A stretch of 64,000 nt of DNA from Gonatopus flavifemur (GCA_018340375.1 JAFFJZ010000077.1:186001-250000), one strand, 5' to 3'. Positions 1 through 12,601 are shown, counted from the first letter of the stretch. The notes: a model not told the origin generated them from the sequence alone. Program-made: numbers and translations.

Positions 1-903
1 TATTTTACGTTTTGTCGAGTTAAATCGTTCGTGATTGAGATACCAAGGCTTTGAAAATTTGAAAGATATTTAAACAGTTCTCTTTTCTTGTGTTCATGAG
101 TGAATCTAACCAAAACCGGTCGAGAGCCAGTGATCTTGCCGAGACGGAATACGCTGTCTATGTTTTGTATTGTCATATTTGTTTTCGCTTTAGTTAGAAT
201 TTCAAGCATACATGACATAAGATCACGATTTGTGTCTACAGAGTCGGTGACATTATGAAAAATCACATTATTCGATTTATTCTTACTTTTCAAATAAGTA
301 AGTTCATCTTTTAAACTGGAAACTTGTTTTTCAAGATCATTTACCCTTGTAAAAATGAATCATATATGCGGCATATATGAACACACATGGTACATATATG
401 ATTTCACAGATTCATATATGACCCCTATATAATTCATATATGGGCCATATATGATTTCGAACATTCATATATGGGCCATATATGATTTCGAACATTCATA
501 TATGGGCCATATATATTTCATATATGGCGTTATGTTCCCTATATATGGGTCATGTTTGGTCCTTATATGGGTTGAACAATCGTATATAAATTTTATATGG
601 TCATATATGCCACATATATGAATTACATGTGATTTATATATGACCATATATGATTCATACCAAGTCCATATATGAATCAAATACAGTTCATATATGGGCC
701 ATATATGAATCATTTTTACAAGGGTAATTCCTTTCCCAAACCATTGCACTCTTTTTATAGTCAGACAGCTCACTACAGAGGAATTCGGTTGTTCTAACTG
801 GAGAGTTTGTTGTAGCCTCGAGGTTATCCACTTTGTTATTTGTATTTTTAACATCTTCTTGAAGAACAAGCAAAATATTTCTCAACTCGTCTAAGGTTGT
901 CAT
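1..903 (-). pseudogene. LINE (non-LTR retrotransposon) ORF1 protein, split by a MITE and truncated at the window edge
   Basis: Two minus-strand blocks, 903-727 and 340-1, belong to one LINE ORF1-type RNA-binding protein. The first starts MTTLDELRNILLV at 903 and is coiled-coil-like. The second continues with a coiled coil (DLEKQVSSLKDEL) and then an RRM/C-terminal-domain-like stretch (NNVIFHNVTD, IDSVFRLGK, RPVLVRFTHEHKKRELF, ITNDLTRQN), typical of L1/Jockey/CR1-type ORF1 proteins. By family, these chaperone the retrotransposon RNA. The 344-724 element interrupts the frame, and the two blocks are also in different frames, so the gene was probably dead before or after insertion. The coding end and any ORF2 lie outside the window. 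Not the same copy as the LINE at 35.3-37.9 kb, though the family type is similar. Confidence 0.75.
344..724. mobile_element. MITE made of CATATATG octamers, with TA target duplication
   Basis: Terminal inverted repeats start CCCTTGTAAAAATGA (344 onward; inverted copy ending at 724) and continue into CATATATG motifs for about 28 bp. TA dinucleotides flank both ends (342-343 and 725-726), as for Tc1/mariner-type MITEs. The interior has about 16 copies of the palindromic octamer CATATATG, many paired as CATATATGGGCCATATATG, so nearly the whole element can fold on itself. No coding capacity. It sits inside the LINE ORF1. Confidence 0.8.
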
Positions 904-1112
904 TTTGATCGAATACTTAAGACAATCGAGATAAATTCAGATTTCAACGAAGCACTATTTCTGACGTTAAACACGATTATCACATACGGTACGAGCAAAA
1001 ACGCGTCTACTCAGTATGACAGTCAGTGGCAAAACTCTCTTATAATATAAAATACGAGTGATGAAAAAAAATTCCCGTCTGCGGAGATGCTTCCTGCCCT
1101 CCTAGTGATCTG

Positions 1113-2170
1113 CACGGAGAAAACTGGAATAGTGAGGTTCACCATTATCGTTTAGTAGAACCTTGTTTCGTTGGAAGCACTAAGCAATCAGTTTATTCTA
1201 CTAAATATAATTCAGTAAAGATTCGTGATTTCAACAAAATGGTGCCGTAGTCCATGTATGATCAATATTACGGATGGTGTAGTTAGTTTGACTGACTCAA
1301 TTGCCTTTACTACGCTGTTTAGTGATAATAACTATTTTATTCGCGCTCGAGCGGAGTGAACCGAAACGAGTCGAACATAACCGAATATACGAACTCTCCT
1401 CGCTTACCGACACTGTTTTGTTTATAAACGATTTTTTTTTCTCATAAATGTGTGAATGGCAGGAAAAGAGTTGATGATAACTCGTATATGGAATATGCCT
1501 ATCATGATTCTCGTCTTAATAATCAACACTTCACAAAATCAATTTATTTAGAAAATCCAAAATTGTTACAACAGTATCCTGTAATCATAAGTTCTCCAAA
1601 CACTTATAAGAGATACGCAAAGCTAGGAAAATTATATGTTCAGCTTAGCTCAAGTGGTATACGCGTTAGGTGTAGGTACGTAGGTAGGTAGGATGTTGAG
1701 GTTCGATTCCCGCTTTCAGCACCCTGAATGTCATGTGCAATCGATGTTCGATGCTACAACTTCACGCTCAACTAAACAGTAATGAATGTCAAGCAATCAA
1801 AATTTTTGCTGCTTTGGGAAATTATTTCTAAAGACAACATTAACAACCTCATGATATAACAAAAACTTTTTTATTGTTGAATCGAATCCATATTGTTGTT
1901 TAGTAAAAATGATCATGCCCATTCCGCAGAATAGATGATTTGTGTGGTGGAATCAATTATGCGACCATTCACTGTTTGGTACGAATAACAATGCTTGGGT
2001 AATCGAATGAAATACAAGTTTGGTAAAATGAATTTGACTTGTTATGGTGACATGAACTGTATGTGCATTCGGTTTCTAATACTAAACATTTGGTCTGTCC
2101 ATATTTCACTGAATCGTTGAGTACGAGATACCCTTGGTTTGATTGATATCACTATTCAGTTTTCTCCGTG
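1113..2170. mobile_element. Possible short-TIR DNA element (about 1.06 kb)
   Basis: A 22-bp inverted repeat, CACGGAGAAAACTGRAATAGTGA at 1113 and its complement ending at 2170, brackets non-coding AT-rich DNA. I could not recognise a target-site duplication, and there is no transposase inside. It could be a decayed non-autonomous DNA transposon or a chance pair. The tRNA-like unit at 1640-1723 lies within it. Confidence 0.4.
1640..1723 (+). ncRNA. tRNA-like Pol III promoter unit (SINE head or tRNA pseudogene)
   Basis: An A-box-like motif TAGCTCAAGTGG at 1646-1657 and a B box GGTTCGATTCC at 1700-1710 are 43 bp apart, with a 3' end CGCTTTCAGCACC. The anticodon-arm region is replaced by a GTAG microsatellite, and the 5' acceptor strand does not pair with the 3' strand, so it is not a working tRNA. 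Most likely the head of a tRNA-derived SINE or a decayed tRNA copy. Confidence 0.35.
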
Positions 2171-2757
2171 TGAAACAGGAAATCCAAGAAGTTTTTTGAT
2201 CCATGTTGTCACTCCTATTGTCCGTACCTGAATTATTTCATCTTACCTGAAATTGATGAAATGGCGGCGGTTTTTGCAAAAGTTTGAAAAAGGATAACTT
2301 TTTCGCGTTATAAATTAAATGAAATTATAAGTTAGAATCAAAATAATCACAAGTTTGAGGTACGGACGATAGCCATGATATTACTGAGGTCGATACAATT
2401 GGTTGTTTTTGAAATCATCTCCGCAAGGTAATCCATAAAACTGTTCCAAAACTCGAGCGTGTGCCATTTCAGCTTCTTTTTTGAAACGGTAGAAGACAAT
2501 ACACCTCAATCGAGTGTAGGATATGAATTTTATGGGTAATAACTATTGAAAAATGCTGCGAAAACAATTCCAGTTTCCCAACCCATCACACCCATCATTC
2601 ATAAACACCCATAAACAACTATTTGGGGGAAGTAGTCTGTTGACCGTGTTCAAAGTGACCCCCTTAATTTTTTTCAAGTCTTTAGGCTCAATCAGCTTAC
2701 CCGATGTATCCCTAGTTACATCATTTGATACTGATTATTCGTCAATAGGTTACCAAA

Positions 2758-3307
2758 CACTGTGAAAAATTTCCTGAAAATGAGACCGTTTCTGTAATTT
2801 TTCACAACAACAGGTTTGAATAATCAGGAATCTCTTCTAAATATTCAGATTTATTCTAAAAATTGAGAACAATATGAATAAGTTTTGGAAATCCTCAGCT
2901 AGCGTCAGAATATACTATGAACGTTCTTCGAATATTCAAAATATGTTCTATGCACATTCCAATGAAACCGTTCTATAGGTGCTATGCATATTCTGCGAAC
3001 GCATGTAATCGAATATACGACGGTATGTCAATCTAAAGTCGATTGAATAAATATCGTCCATTTCGAAGTTACTAAGTACTTTCTGAGTGTATTCAGAGCA
3101 GTCTCATTCGAATATTATATGGACGTTCATCATATGTTCTTTGGATCTTATTCGTACATTCTATGAACGTTTCTATTTCGTATATACGTTGAACTTCTGT
3201 TGCTGCTTGGGTACATCTGCAAATTCGAAGGAACTTTCTGATAATTGAGATCTGTTGCTGTACAAGATTACAGAACGGTCTGAATTTTCAGGAAGTTTTT
3301 TACAGTG
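2758..3307. mobile_element. MITE with about 45-bp CACTGTRAAAAA terminal inverted repeats
   Basis: The left end reads CACTGTGAAAAATTTCCTG and the right end, complemented, reads CACTGTAAAAAACTTCCTG. The match continues through GACCGTTTCTGTAAT for about 45 bp with few mismatches. The interior is AT-rich with repeated GAATATTC-type words and no open frame of interest. No convincing target duplication was seen. Confidence 0.6.
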
Positions 3308-3848
3308 GATATCAATTTATGTTTAGCTCTTCCACAGACAACATTGTGTTTTCAGCATCGCTGCGAAAAATTTTGTATTGTGACATCCTCTCTTTTTTTT
3401 TGACTATATTCCTCTATTATATATGCATATAACAATATATATGTATACATATATGCAACTCTTCAAACATGTATTTTCATATATATTTATGTGTATTCTT
3501 TTGTTCATCTATAGTTTTTTTTATGTAAAGAAATATTAGTAATAGCAGTTTCTTGTACGATATTAGTACGCCATTGCTTTAGTTTGACATACTCTTATAT
3601 ATATATAAACTAAGCGTGATAGGGGAAGTAACTGAACAGAGTCTCATTGTTCATGGACTATGAGACAATGGTTACGTTCCCAGAGACTTGACACGTGCTG
3701 TCCACGTCATTGAATGTCAAAATCTTCATGCTCTATATAAGTTAAATTTTGGATATGAACTTTTCGAACTTCACTCCTATAATAGTATATTGTTCATCAA
3801 AGGGGGAAAGTGGAAATTTCCCACTTCTCCCCGAGGTGAACATACTAT

Positions 3849-4135
3849 TTTTTCCCACAACTGCAAGGAAAGTGGAAATCATCTGTTTAATTGCATATAA
3901 AATATTCATATGTATATTCCAGAACGAAAAGATAGTTCGTATTTTCCTCCCGTTGCGAGCGGGCAGAAAGTACTTTCCTCCCGTTGCGAGCGGGCAGAAA
4001 GTACTTTCCTCCCGCTGCGAGCGGGCGGAAAATATTTTCCTCCCGCTGTGACACATTCGCTTGGAATTCAGCACTTTCTCCCCTAAAAATAGGTCAGAAA
4101 ACATCAACTTTCCGTGCAGGTGTGGGAAAAAATCA
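3849..4135. repeat. 31-bp GC-rich tandem repeat between inverted flanks
   Basis: The word CCTCCCGYTGCGAGCGGGC recurs at 3946, 3977, 4008 and 4039, a strict 31-bp period over about 3.4 units. Each unit is itself a small dyad (CCCGYTGCGAGCGGG). The array lies between two inverted arms, TTTTTTCCCACAACTGCAAGG near 3849 and its complement near 4104-4135, so it may be the loop of a MITE-like hairpin. Open frames across the array are by-products of the repeat. Confidence 0.6.
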
Positions 4136-4945
4136 TTTTATTCTATTTTCATGTCTCTATGGTTAGAGATTTCAATGCCCTACAGATTATTTGTTCATAC
4201 GACAAATTCATTCGCATTGAAAGCTTTAACAGTGGTTTTCAGGATTAGGATATCAGGCTTTTCCTCAGGCATATACAAATATACTGGATCATGCTGGATT
4301 TTGTGAAATGATTCAGTGAATTTGTTTCACTGACAGTAGCTCAAATTTTGCATTCTCTGGCGTTAATGGGTTTGAAGATTATGCTCTTTTGCAGCTTCGA
4401 CATCGCTATTTATCATCTGCTCCCGAAACAGCTAGGGAATCGTCACATGTTTTAGGGCTACGTGAATTGGGACACATGGGAATTGGGAGTGTGTCTGGGT
4501 GCGGTATTGAAAATGTGACTTCAATCGGTCATAGAGAAGTTCCTATTAGCAATAGAGTAACCAATCAAAGCTTTCCAGTTTCTTTATTCACTCATTGACA
4601 ACATACTATTCGTATGTTGTTGTGAAATTGATACCATTTTTTTATATTCATCCCAGTCGAAAGGTACAAAAACCCGGTTCCACTCCATGGGCAGAGTAAA
4701 ACCGGGTACTCGTTTAAATCAATGCAAAACACTTCTGAATTGTGAAATTCAAAATCAAAATGGCAAATGGGTATTTTGAAAATGGTTTTATTTGGAATAG
4801 AATTTTTGGTTCTCATGGAGAATTTGAAACTACATCATTACCGAGTGTTTGATTGATTGATCGCAATGGAATAGGTATGCCATAGTTAATTGAAGAATGA
4901 ATAAAGATAATTTTATTTGTTTTTTAACCAAAATTCGTTTGATTT

Positions 4946-5398
4946 TCATAGGACTAATTCTTCAAATAATTCGTCACTCATTTTCCTCCTATGAGGTCTC
5001 ATAATCATACCTCCGAATGAAAGCAGGCGTTCCACTGGCGCAGAACTAGGTGGACAAGTATTGAATCTTAAGAATATTCTTTCGATTGTGGGGTAAGCAT
5101 GTAGCATTCCAAGAGAAGTGTTCACGTCTTGAAGATATTGAAGAACTCCTAGATCGCTCTCATTAATATCGACATCAGTGAATGATGAGTTTGAGTCCTC
5201 TTGAAACATGTAGTATGATTCGTCTTTTGCTTTTTGCTTTGTAGAGGTGCTATCTTTTTCTAAATTTTGTCTCTCCACATGCTTTATGTTTCGGACTTCT
5301 GTTGATATTGGTGCTTCCACACATTCTCGCTTGTCTTTCGGTGGCCATTTTAGTTTAAAAAATGGATGACATACTGAGGCTAATATCGCATCATCCAC
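4946..5398 (-). pseudogene. hAT transposase C-terminal (dimerisation) fragment
   Basis: A 150-codon frame, starting at 5398, ends with the hallmark hAT C-terminal dimerisation motif: YPTIERIFLRFNTCPPSSAP followed by VERLLSFGG and MRPHRRKMSDELFE. In intact hAT transposases this region follows the RNase-H-like catalytic core and mediates oligomerisation. Upstream on the minus strand (5399-5560) only short broken frames are seen, so the catalytic core is missing or decayed. I could not identify the terminal repeats of this copy. Confidence 0.8.
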
Positions 5399-5743
5399 TA
5401 AAGATTCCAGTAGCAGGAATCTTTAGAAACATCGACCAAAATTTTTATCAATAACCTGTACTAAAGGATGCCAATAAGAGCATTTACCATAGTGACGAAT
5501 GATTTACCTACGAGTATGGAACAATCAACCTAAGAGAAAGGTCTAAATATATGGGTGTTCTCATTTGTCATTTCTGAGTCTGTCGATCAGTAGAGGGAGC
5601 ACTTTATGCGTTCTAAAAGAACCCACTCTACGGATGGAAAAATCATGGACGGGAATTACTGTTCTAGAGGCTAATCCAACAGGAATGTAGAAATAATTAC
5701 GAAATTGCATGTAGCACTTCATCATTATTACAGTTTTAATCAT

Positions 5744-5965
5744 ACTCACAGAAAGGATTTCTTGAAATGAGGAGATTTTTCTTGTCGCTGGGACAAAAGT
5801 TTTGTGACAGAACTCATTTTTTTTCTTGAGCCTCGAAAATTTCACTTGAACCAAGAAGATTTCTTTCGAAGTCAAAACGAACTTTCCTTGATTCAAGTAA
5901 AATTTTCTAGCCTCAAGAAAAAAATTAGTTTTGTTCTCGTTCCAAGAAATCCTTTCTGTGAGTGC
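5744..5965. mobile_element. Short MITE with ACTCACAGAAAGGATTTCTTG ends
   Basis: Inverted ends of about 28 bp (ACTCACAGAAAGGATTTCT at 5744; complement ending near 5964) flank about 170 bp that can also partly self-pair (CTTGAACCAAGAAGATTTC and relatives). Non-coding. AT-rich simple inverted words (ATTTTCCATT and ATTTCCATTTG) continue from 5990 to 6140 outside it. Confidence 0.6.
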
Positions 5966-6301
5966 ATTCTCTCTTCAAATCTCAGGGCAATGATTATTTC
6001 ATACCCATTTTCCATTCAAAAATAGGAAATGGGTACAAAAAACCATTCAAATGCAAATGGAAAATGCTATTACAAAATAAGTATCTCAAATACAAAATGA
6101 AAATGGGTATTTTCCATTTTGTATTTCCATTTGAAATGGAACCATTTCCAATAATGCACATCTCTGACGTTTATACAAGTTTGGAAAAGTTTCTACAGGC
6201 TTAAAAAGGAATTTCTATAATCATTAAATATTTTACCGAAGTTATTTTAGTCTTGGTGTAACTTCGAAGAGCGCAACAACTACAAATTATTCCTTCTCAT
6301 A

Positions 6302-6510
6302 ATGAATGAGCGGAAAGGAAGTACGAGTGGAAATGTTCATCCAGGTCGTAGTAAAGAAAGAAAGTTTAGTGGAAACCGTTTTACCACCCAAAATGAAACG
6401 GCATTCACATCAGCTTCGGCGAAAAAACTTCAAAATAAACATGGAGGTTCCTATCGCTTCGAATTTCGCGTATTGCATTTTGGAGTTTGTTTCTGTATTC
6501 GCTGCAATTG
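6302..6510 (+). pseudogene. Mutator-like transposase, N-terminal part (continues after the palindrome)
   Basis: The frame from ATG 6302 encodes a basic N-terminus with the motif FTSASAKKLQNK. The neighbouring frame continues with ASNFAYCILEFVSVFAAI, so one frameshift lies near 6440. These words match the N-terminus of the arthropod Mutator-like transposase family (the family with VSGDGSWKKRGF). The frame stops at the AATT at 6507-6510, where a 2.7-kb palindrome begins, and resumes directly at 9219. With one AATT removed, the codons run through as FAAI then SGMVICKTCQ. Confidence 0.75.
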
Positions 6511-9218
6511 AAGACCCGGATGCAATAACTCGCCGAGCGCTCGAAACGCGTCTCGTTCTAAATCAGAGCTGACCCAAGAGGCATCGAAAAAAAAAGTCGG
6601 AATTTCGAAAAACTAAAAATACTGGGTAATAGGGCTTGAAAAATCAATACAAGTATCCGTTAACAATTTTTTTTCATGATCAATAGTTTTCGAGAAAAAA
6701 AATAAAAACTACCTATTTTTTAGTACTAATATTGATTGTTTTTCAATCTTAAACTCGCCGTAACTCGGGCATTTTTCCACTTATCAAGATGAACCTTGGA
6801 AATTCTGATTCGTAAGACTTCCCCGAAGACAACAATCTTTGGAAAATTTGCAAAAGTTAATAACAAATTGATAAATTTTTAATTCGAAGTAAAAACCACG
6901 TTTTGAACGCTTTGCGGCGCACGGGAGTTTGAAGAATTTTCGATTTGAGAAATGTTAAAGCGACAAAGTTGTTTGTCAATGTTCGAAGAAGTTTTCCTGA
7001 AATTTTCAGATCAATCGAGTGAAAAATGTGGAAGATATTAAACATTATGTACGATAAACCGTCCCGTTCGTCGCAACGGCCAGTGCTGTTCAACTAAGAT
7101 ACACGACATTGCATGCGCGATGGTTCTGAAGCGAGTGTTATTCGATATTATTCAGTGAAATCTTTGCCGATTTGTATCAAATTCATTATGTACATTCGTA
7201 ATGCATCAGTGAAGCCCGTGATTCAGTTTAAATCTTGTAAAATTACCGCATTGATCAAATTTATTAGATACAGAAAGAAGAAACATGAATGTCAGAATTT
7301 TTGATTCTCGAGTTTTAAACAGAAAAATGATTTAGGTAGGTTTGGATTCCAGTGAACTTCAAGCGATAAAGTTGTTTCTCTATGTTTTATGAAGATTTGG
7401 TGAAAATTTGAAATCAAACAGAAAGGTAGTGAACAAGATATTCTAATTCAAAGTGACCGCGTGAGATGCGAGATGTTACGGTATCGCGTCAACCCATCTC
7501 GGGTGAAATGTTTATATGATTCGAGCCGCAATCTTTTATGTATCGTTGGATGAATATTTTTCCAATTGAAGAATCATTGAAGGAATTAAATAAAGTATGT
7601 TTATAAATGCACCTTCATGACTGAATTAATGGCGAAATGAAATTATATTTGAAAGATATCTCACGAAGAATAAATACAATGAAACGAATTCACATGACAT
7701 GATTATATTTTGATGAAATAAATATATACACATAACAGAACAGGAATGATAAGAGTAAAGTTTTATTCTAGTTGTATTCAATGTTATGGCATAACCCAAC
7801 ACTATTTTTTCTTTGAATTTCTAATAGGAACTTTTGTAAAATATAATAAATAAATAATATACAATATAATAAAATACAATAAAATTTATTTACAAAAGTT
7901 CCTATTAGAAATTCAAAGAAAAAATAGTGTTGGGTTATGCCATAACATTGAATACAACTAGAATAAAACTTTACTCTTATCATTCCTGTTCTGTTATGTG
8001 TATATATTTATTTCATCAAAATATAATCATGTCATGTGAATTCGTTTCATTGTATTTATTCTTCGTGAGATATCTTTCAAATATAATTTCATTTCGCCAT
8101 TAATTCAGTCATGAAGGTGCATTTATAAACATACTTTATTTAATTCCTTCAATGATTCTTCAATTGGAAAAATATTCATCCAACGATACATAAAAGATTG
8201 CGGCTCGAATCATATAAACATTTCACCCGAGATGGGTTGACGCGATACCGTAACATCTCGCATCTCACGCGGTCACTTTGAATTAGAATATCTTGTTCAC
8301 TACCTTTCTGTTTGATTTCAAATTTTCACCAAATCTTCATAAAACATAGAGAAACAACTTTATCGCTTGAAGTTCACTGGAATCCAAACCTACCTAAATC
8401 ATTTTTCTGTTTAAAACTCGAGAATCAAAAATTCTGACATTCATGTTTCTTCTTTCTGTATCTAATAAATTTGATCAATGCGGTAATTTTACAAGATTTA
8501 AACTGAATCACGGGCTTCACTGATGCATTACGAATGTACATAATGAATTTGATACAAATCGGCAAAGATTTCACTGAATAATATCGAATAACACTCGCTT
8601 CAGAACCATCGCGCATGCAATGTCGTGTATCTTAGTTGAACAGCACTGGCCGTTGCGACGAACGGGACGGTTTATCGTACATAATGTTTAATATCTTCCA
8701 CATTTTTCACTCGATTGATCTGAAAATTTCAGGAAAACTTCTTCGAACATTGACAAACAACTTTGTCGCTTTAACATTTCTCAAATCGAAAATTCTTCAA
8801 ACTCCCGTGCGCCGCAAAGCGTTCAAAACGTGGTTTTTACTTCGAATTAAAAATTTATCAATTTGTTATTAACTTTTGCAAATTTTCCAAAGATTGTTGT
8901 CTTCGGGGAAGTCTTACGAATCAGAATTTCCAAGGTTCATCTTGATAAGTGGAAAAATGCCCGAGTTACGGCGAGTTTAAGATTGAAAAACAATCAATAT
9001 TAGTACTAAAAAATAGGTAGTTTTTATTTTTTTTCTCGAAAACTATTGATCATGAAAAAAAATTGTTAACGGATACTTGTATTGATTTTTCAAGCCCTAT
9101 TACCCAGTATTTTTAGTTTTTCGAAATTCCGACTTTTTTTTTCGATGCCTCTTGGGTCAGCTCTGATTTAGAACGAGACGCGTTTCGAGCGCTCGGCGAG
9201 TTATTGCATCCGGGTCTT
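6511..9218. mobile_element. Near-perfect 2.7-kb palindromic (fold-back) insertion
   Basis: Positions x and 15,729-x are complementary throughout: two arms of about 1.33 kb (6511-7842 and 7887-9218) around a 44-bp AT-rich loop. Long stretches I compared by eye were identical, including an A9 run. AATT flanks both ends and may be a 4-bp target duplication; because AATT is itself palindromic it cannot be told from a terminal-repeat extension. The flanks are the two halves of one Mutator-like gene, so this is a true insertion and not a terminal hairpin. No transposase is recognisable; the mirrored frames at 7113-7304/8425-8616 and 6857-7093/8636-8872 are short and unassigned. About 230 bp of each arm (6640-6890) resembles the arms of the palindrome at 39.6-44.0 kb. 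Confidence 0.9.
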
Positions 9219-10727
9219 CAATTTCTGGAATGGTAATATGCAAAACTTGTCAAAGTGATGTGTCTATTTTGCAATCAAATTTCCGAGGCTGAGCATTCAA
9301 AATTATCCCATCGTGTGAGTGTGAAAAACAGACAGTTATAAACTCGGGCCTATTGATCGAGAATGCATTTGAAGTTAATCGCCGGTTTGTACTTGTGATG
9401 CGATTATTAGGACTTGGTCACGAAGTAATAAATATTTTCTGCAGCTTCATGGACGTATGTTCGGGCATTGGAAATTCAACTCATATTGCACTACTGAAAA
9501 ACATTCATATTGCCACATCTCCGCTGTGTGAAACTTGATTATCATTCGCTGTCACGCAAGAAAAAACTATGAATGAAGAAGCAGGGAAACCACAGGATGA
9601 ATTTATTGTGTCAGGTGACGGTAGTTGGAAGAAGAGAGGCTTTTCATCTCCATTCAGAGCTTCTACATTGATTGGAAAATACACCAGGAAAGTTTTTGAT
9701 GTCATGGTTGTGAGTAGTTCTCGTGGTGCATGTAATAAGTGGAAAAGTGGAAAAAAACGGATCCTTTAGAGTACGAAATGTGGTATGAAACGCATGTAGA
9801 TGGATGCACCATAAACCATTCCGGAAGTTCTGGTAAAATGGGAATGAGTGCCATTACGCAAATGTTTTCATGGTCTATAGAAAAATATGGCGTGAAGTAT
9901 CTTACATACATCGGCGATGGTGACAGTAAAACTTCCAAGGGGATCCTAGGTGCTCAACCGTATGGAGATACTGTAGTAACAAAAAAAGAATGTGTGAGCC
10001 ATGGAGAAAAGAGAATGGGAACACGACTTCGGGCTGTTAGAAAGGATAAAACAAATAAAGGAATCGGTGGAAAAAGACCAGGTAAACTTCCTGATGAAGT
10101 TATTGAAGCAACAACGAAATTCTACGGATTAGCTATTTAACTTCATCCAGATTCGCTTGAAGGTATGAAAACAAAGTTTTTTGGCAACGTATTATCACAA
10201 ATGTTCTTCAGATGGAAACTCTCAACATCAATTTTGTCCAGAAGGCGGAGACAGTTGATGTAAATGGCGTAAGGCAGAAGCTAAGAACGAGCTCGACCAA
10301 CTTCATCACGATAAACCACTTCTAATACCAGAAGTACATGTAGCTATCGAACCTGTTTTCGAAGATATATCGGAAGACGAATCATTATTTCGTTGTTTAG
10401 GAGCAGAGACACAAAACAATGACAAAGCATCTCCATTCTGGCTCCAAGATAGTTGAAATTGCTAGCTACCTATCAGTCATCATCTTGAATGAAGGTTTTG
10501 AAGGTGTTTTGAAAGTGATGTCAGTTATGGGATGCCCCATTGGCCGCGAAAGCCATACTTATGTTGAAAAACGTGATGAGAAGCCAATCTCACGTTCTGA
10601 GCGGCGCGTAAGTAATGTCGTTAAACAAGCCAGGATTGACTAGGAGCTGAACAATCTGCTTTGAAAGAGTTTCAAGAGGAAGAGGGAGGAATACTCTATG
10701 GACCAAGCATCACCGACTGAGGGTAAG
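9219..10727 (+). pseudogene. Mutator-like transposase, central and C-terminal part
   Basis: Continuation of the 6302-6510 gene. Successive frames give a cysteine-bearing segment (GMVICKTCQSDV, SCECEKQTVINSGP), then INRRFVLVMRLLGLGHEVIN, then the family signature VSGDGSWKKRGFSSPFRAST, YIGDGDSKTSKG, KKECVSHGEKRMGTRLR, and a tail with GEDSWCKWRKAEAKNEL, RCLGAETQNND, SKIVEIASYL and SRSERRVSNVVKQ. The two GDG aspartates probably belong to the DDE site. At least four frameshifts or stops (for example the stop after FYGLAI at 10,138) make it a pseudogene. A GTAAGT at 10,723 and a pyrimidine-rich TTTGTTTCAG ending at 11,072 could bound a 350-bp intron, but nothing convincing follows. Confidence 0.8.
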
Positions 10728-12599
10728 TTGAGATTTTCATAGTTTCAAGCGGACTCGAAACTTTAAACGCGTCTTTCTCAAAACTGTGTTCTTCAAACTT
10801 CCTTCCTTCGTATCTCAAAAACGGCTTGACCGAATGACTTGAAATTTGTAGGGTACACTCAGCACATGTAACCGCATGAAAGGAACTATTATCAATCAAA
10901 AATTCCTGAAATTTCGATATTTTCATTCCAAAAAACAAAAAAACGCAAAATTCACAACTTTTTTTTCAAATGTCTACCAAAAGTCCGATTTTTCGTATAT
11001 TCATTCGATAATATTCCATTTCGTGCATTTAGGCTTACAGATTGAAACGCCGCTAATTTTTTTTTGTTTCAGATAAGCCAATCAGCCAGAATCGTGGAGG
11101 AAGTGCGAGCCCATTTTTTCGAGGTGAGGGTGTTCAGAACGCTGTAACTCATGTTCTACATAATATTTTTAGCTTAAAATTCATATTTATACTGTTGAAA
11201 TATATGTCAATGCATGATAATAAACTTGAAGCTCTATCTATTTACTGGTCGTAGAAAAAGAATCCTAAAAAATCCCTGAAAAACAGGCCGTCACATGGGA
11301 TGACCCCCGTAAACAACGTTCTGAGTGAGGAAGAGCGTTGCATCGATGCTGTTGTTCTCCAACTGCTCAAAATATCCACTGCTACTAGTTCGAGCGTTTG
11401 TTGTCAGAAAGACGCACTAATCAGGGAGATATTGAGGTACCCAGTTTGACCCACCTACCCGGTTTTAATCGACTCTCCCCTACACCGAATGTCATGTGTC
11501 GTCCAATTTGAAAATAAAATCACAATGTATAAGATAGTCGTATAACTTATGGATTTGACATTCACTATCATCTGATACATACTCTGTTGGACCAGAAGCT
11601 CTTCCTACGAGATGTACATGAAACGAAACGCACACAATACTTGGTGCCTATCGTTCATCGAGATATTGAGATGTTATTTTGAAGTATTGAAGGTAATGCT
11701 GTTGGAGGACATTGATAAATTCACGTTGTTTCTTCTCCACTACATAACTACCGCATATAGAATAAAAATTGTCTGGGTGGTTTGCGCACTCAAAACTCCG
11801 TTCTCATTCATTCATCATACGCGTAATGAATCGGAAGGAGGATCTTAATGTCACAAAGCGAAATATAGAATCAAATGATTTGATGAGACATGATGACAGA
11901 CGTATGTTAAATGCCAGAAGAACACAAGCCGCAAAAAAGAAACAGGAATCGATCGAGAAGCTGGAATCATTTCTAATGAATCTACCTTGTAACTAAATAT
12001 CACAAAACAAAAATCAAATCAATTGAACTCGGGTATATCCACCGGACATTTGAAGTTCCAAAGGACGTCTGAGACACGTATTCGGACGTTTCCTGGACGT
12101 ACACGGATTTTAGGTTGTGTTGGAGTTATATACGAATGGTCGTAGCTTCGATACGTTTTCATACATTTCCCTTCGTAAATAGTGAAATTTTTTCGTCAAA
12201 GTGCTAACTACACATGGTGTTGAAGATCTGATTTGATTATCGCGCGATCTGAGAAATGGCACACCATTATGATCAGGCCAGTCCGTTAGGATGTTCGATC
12301 GCCGAAACGCTAACGATCAATCTGATAGGTTGATAAGGGTATGGCCTATATCGACTTCAAGTGCGCTGTCGCAGGTCCATGCTCCTTTTTCGTTCTGTTC
12401 GCTCGTGACCTCAATGCTAATCGGAGCAATCACGCGGTTCTCTCTTGATTCTCGGTCCACGTGACTCTCAGGGTGATTATTCGACCCTTCGTTTTCTCGG
12501 CTACGAGTTTCTAAATTTTGTACTCATAAAGTAACTTCTGATCTTACGCGTATCATAAATGTACGAATGTTAATATCCTCTTCGCGCTATAATGTACAG
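10728..12599. other. Unassigned intergenic DNA
   Basis: No recognisable gene. There is a 55-codon open frame at about 11,283-11,450 and a lysine-rich open frame at 11,769-11,996 with a coiled-coil-like end (RRTQAAKKKQESIEKLESFL); neither resembles a family I know. The stretch 12,240-12,590 is richer in CG words than its surroundings and could be an old LTR, but no paired copy is present. Confidence 0.5.
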
Positions 12600-12601
12600 T
12601 A

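Noticed and set aside
6511..9218. Palindrome as an assembly or library fold-back artefact
   Set aside because: The two outer flanks are different halves of one transposase gene that joins in frame, which an artefact would not give; long reads should still confirm.
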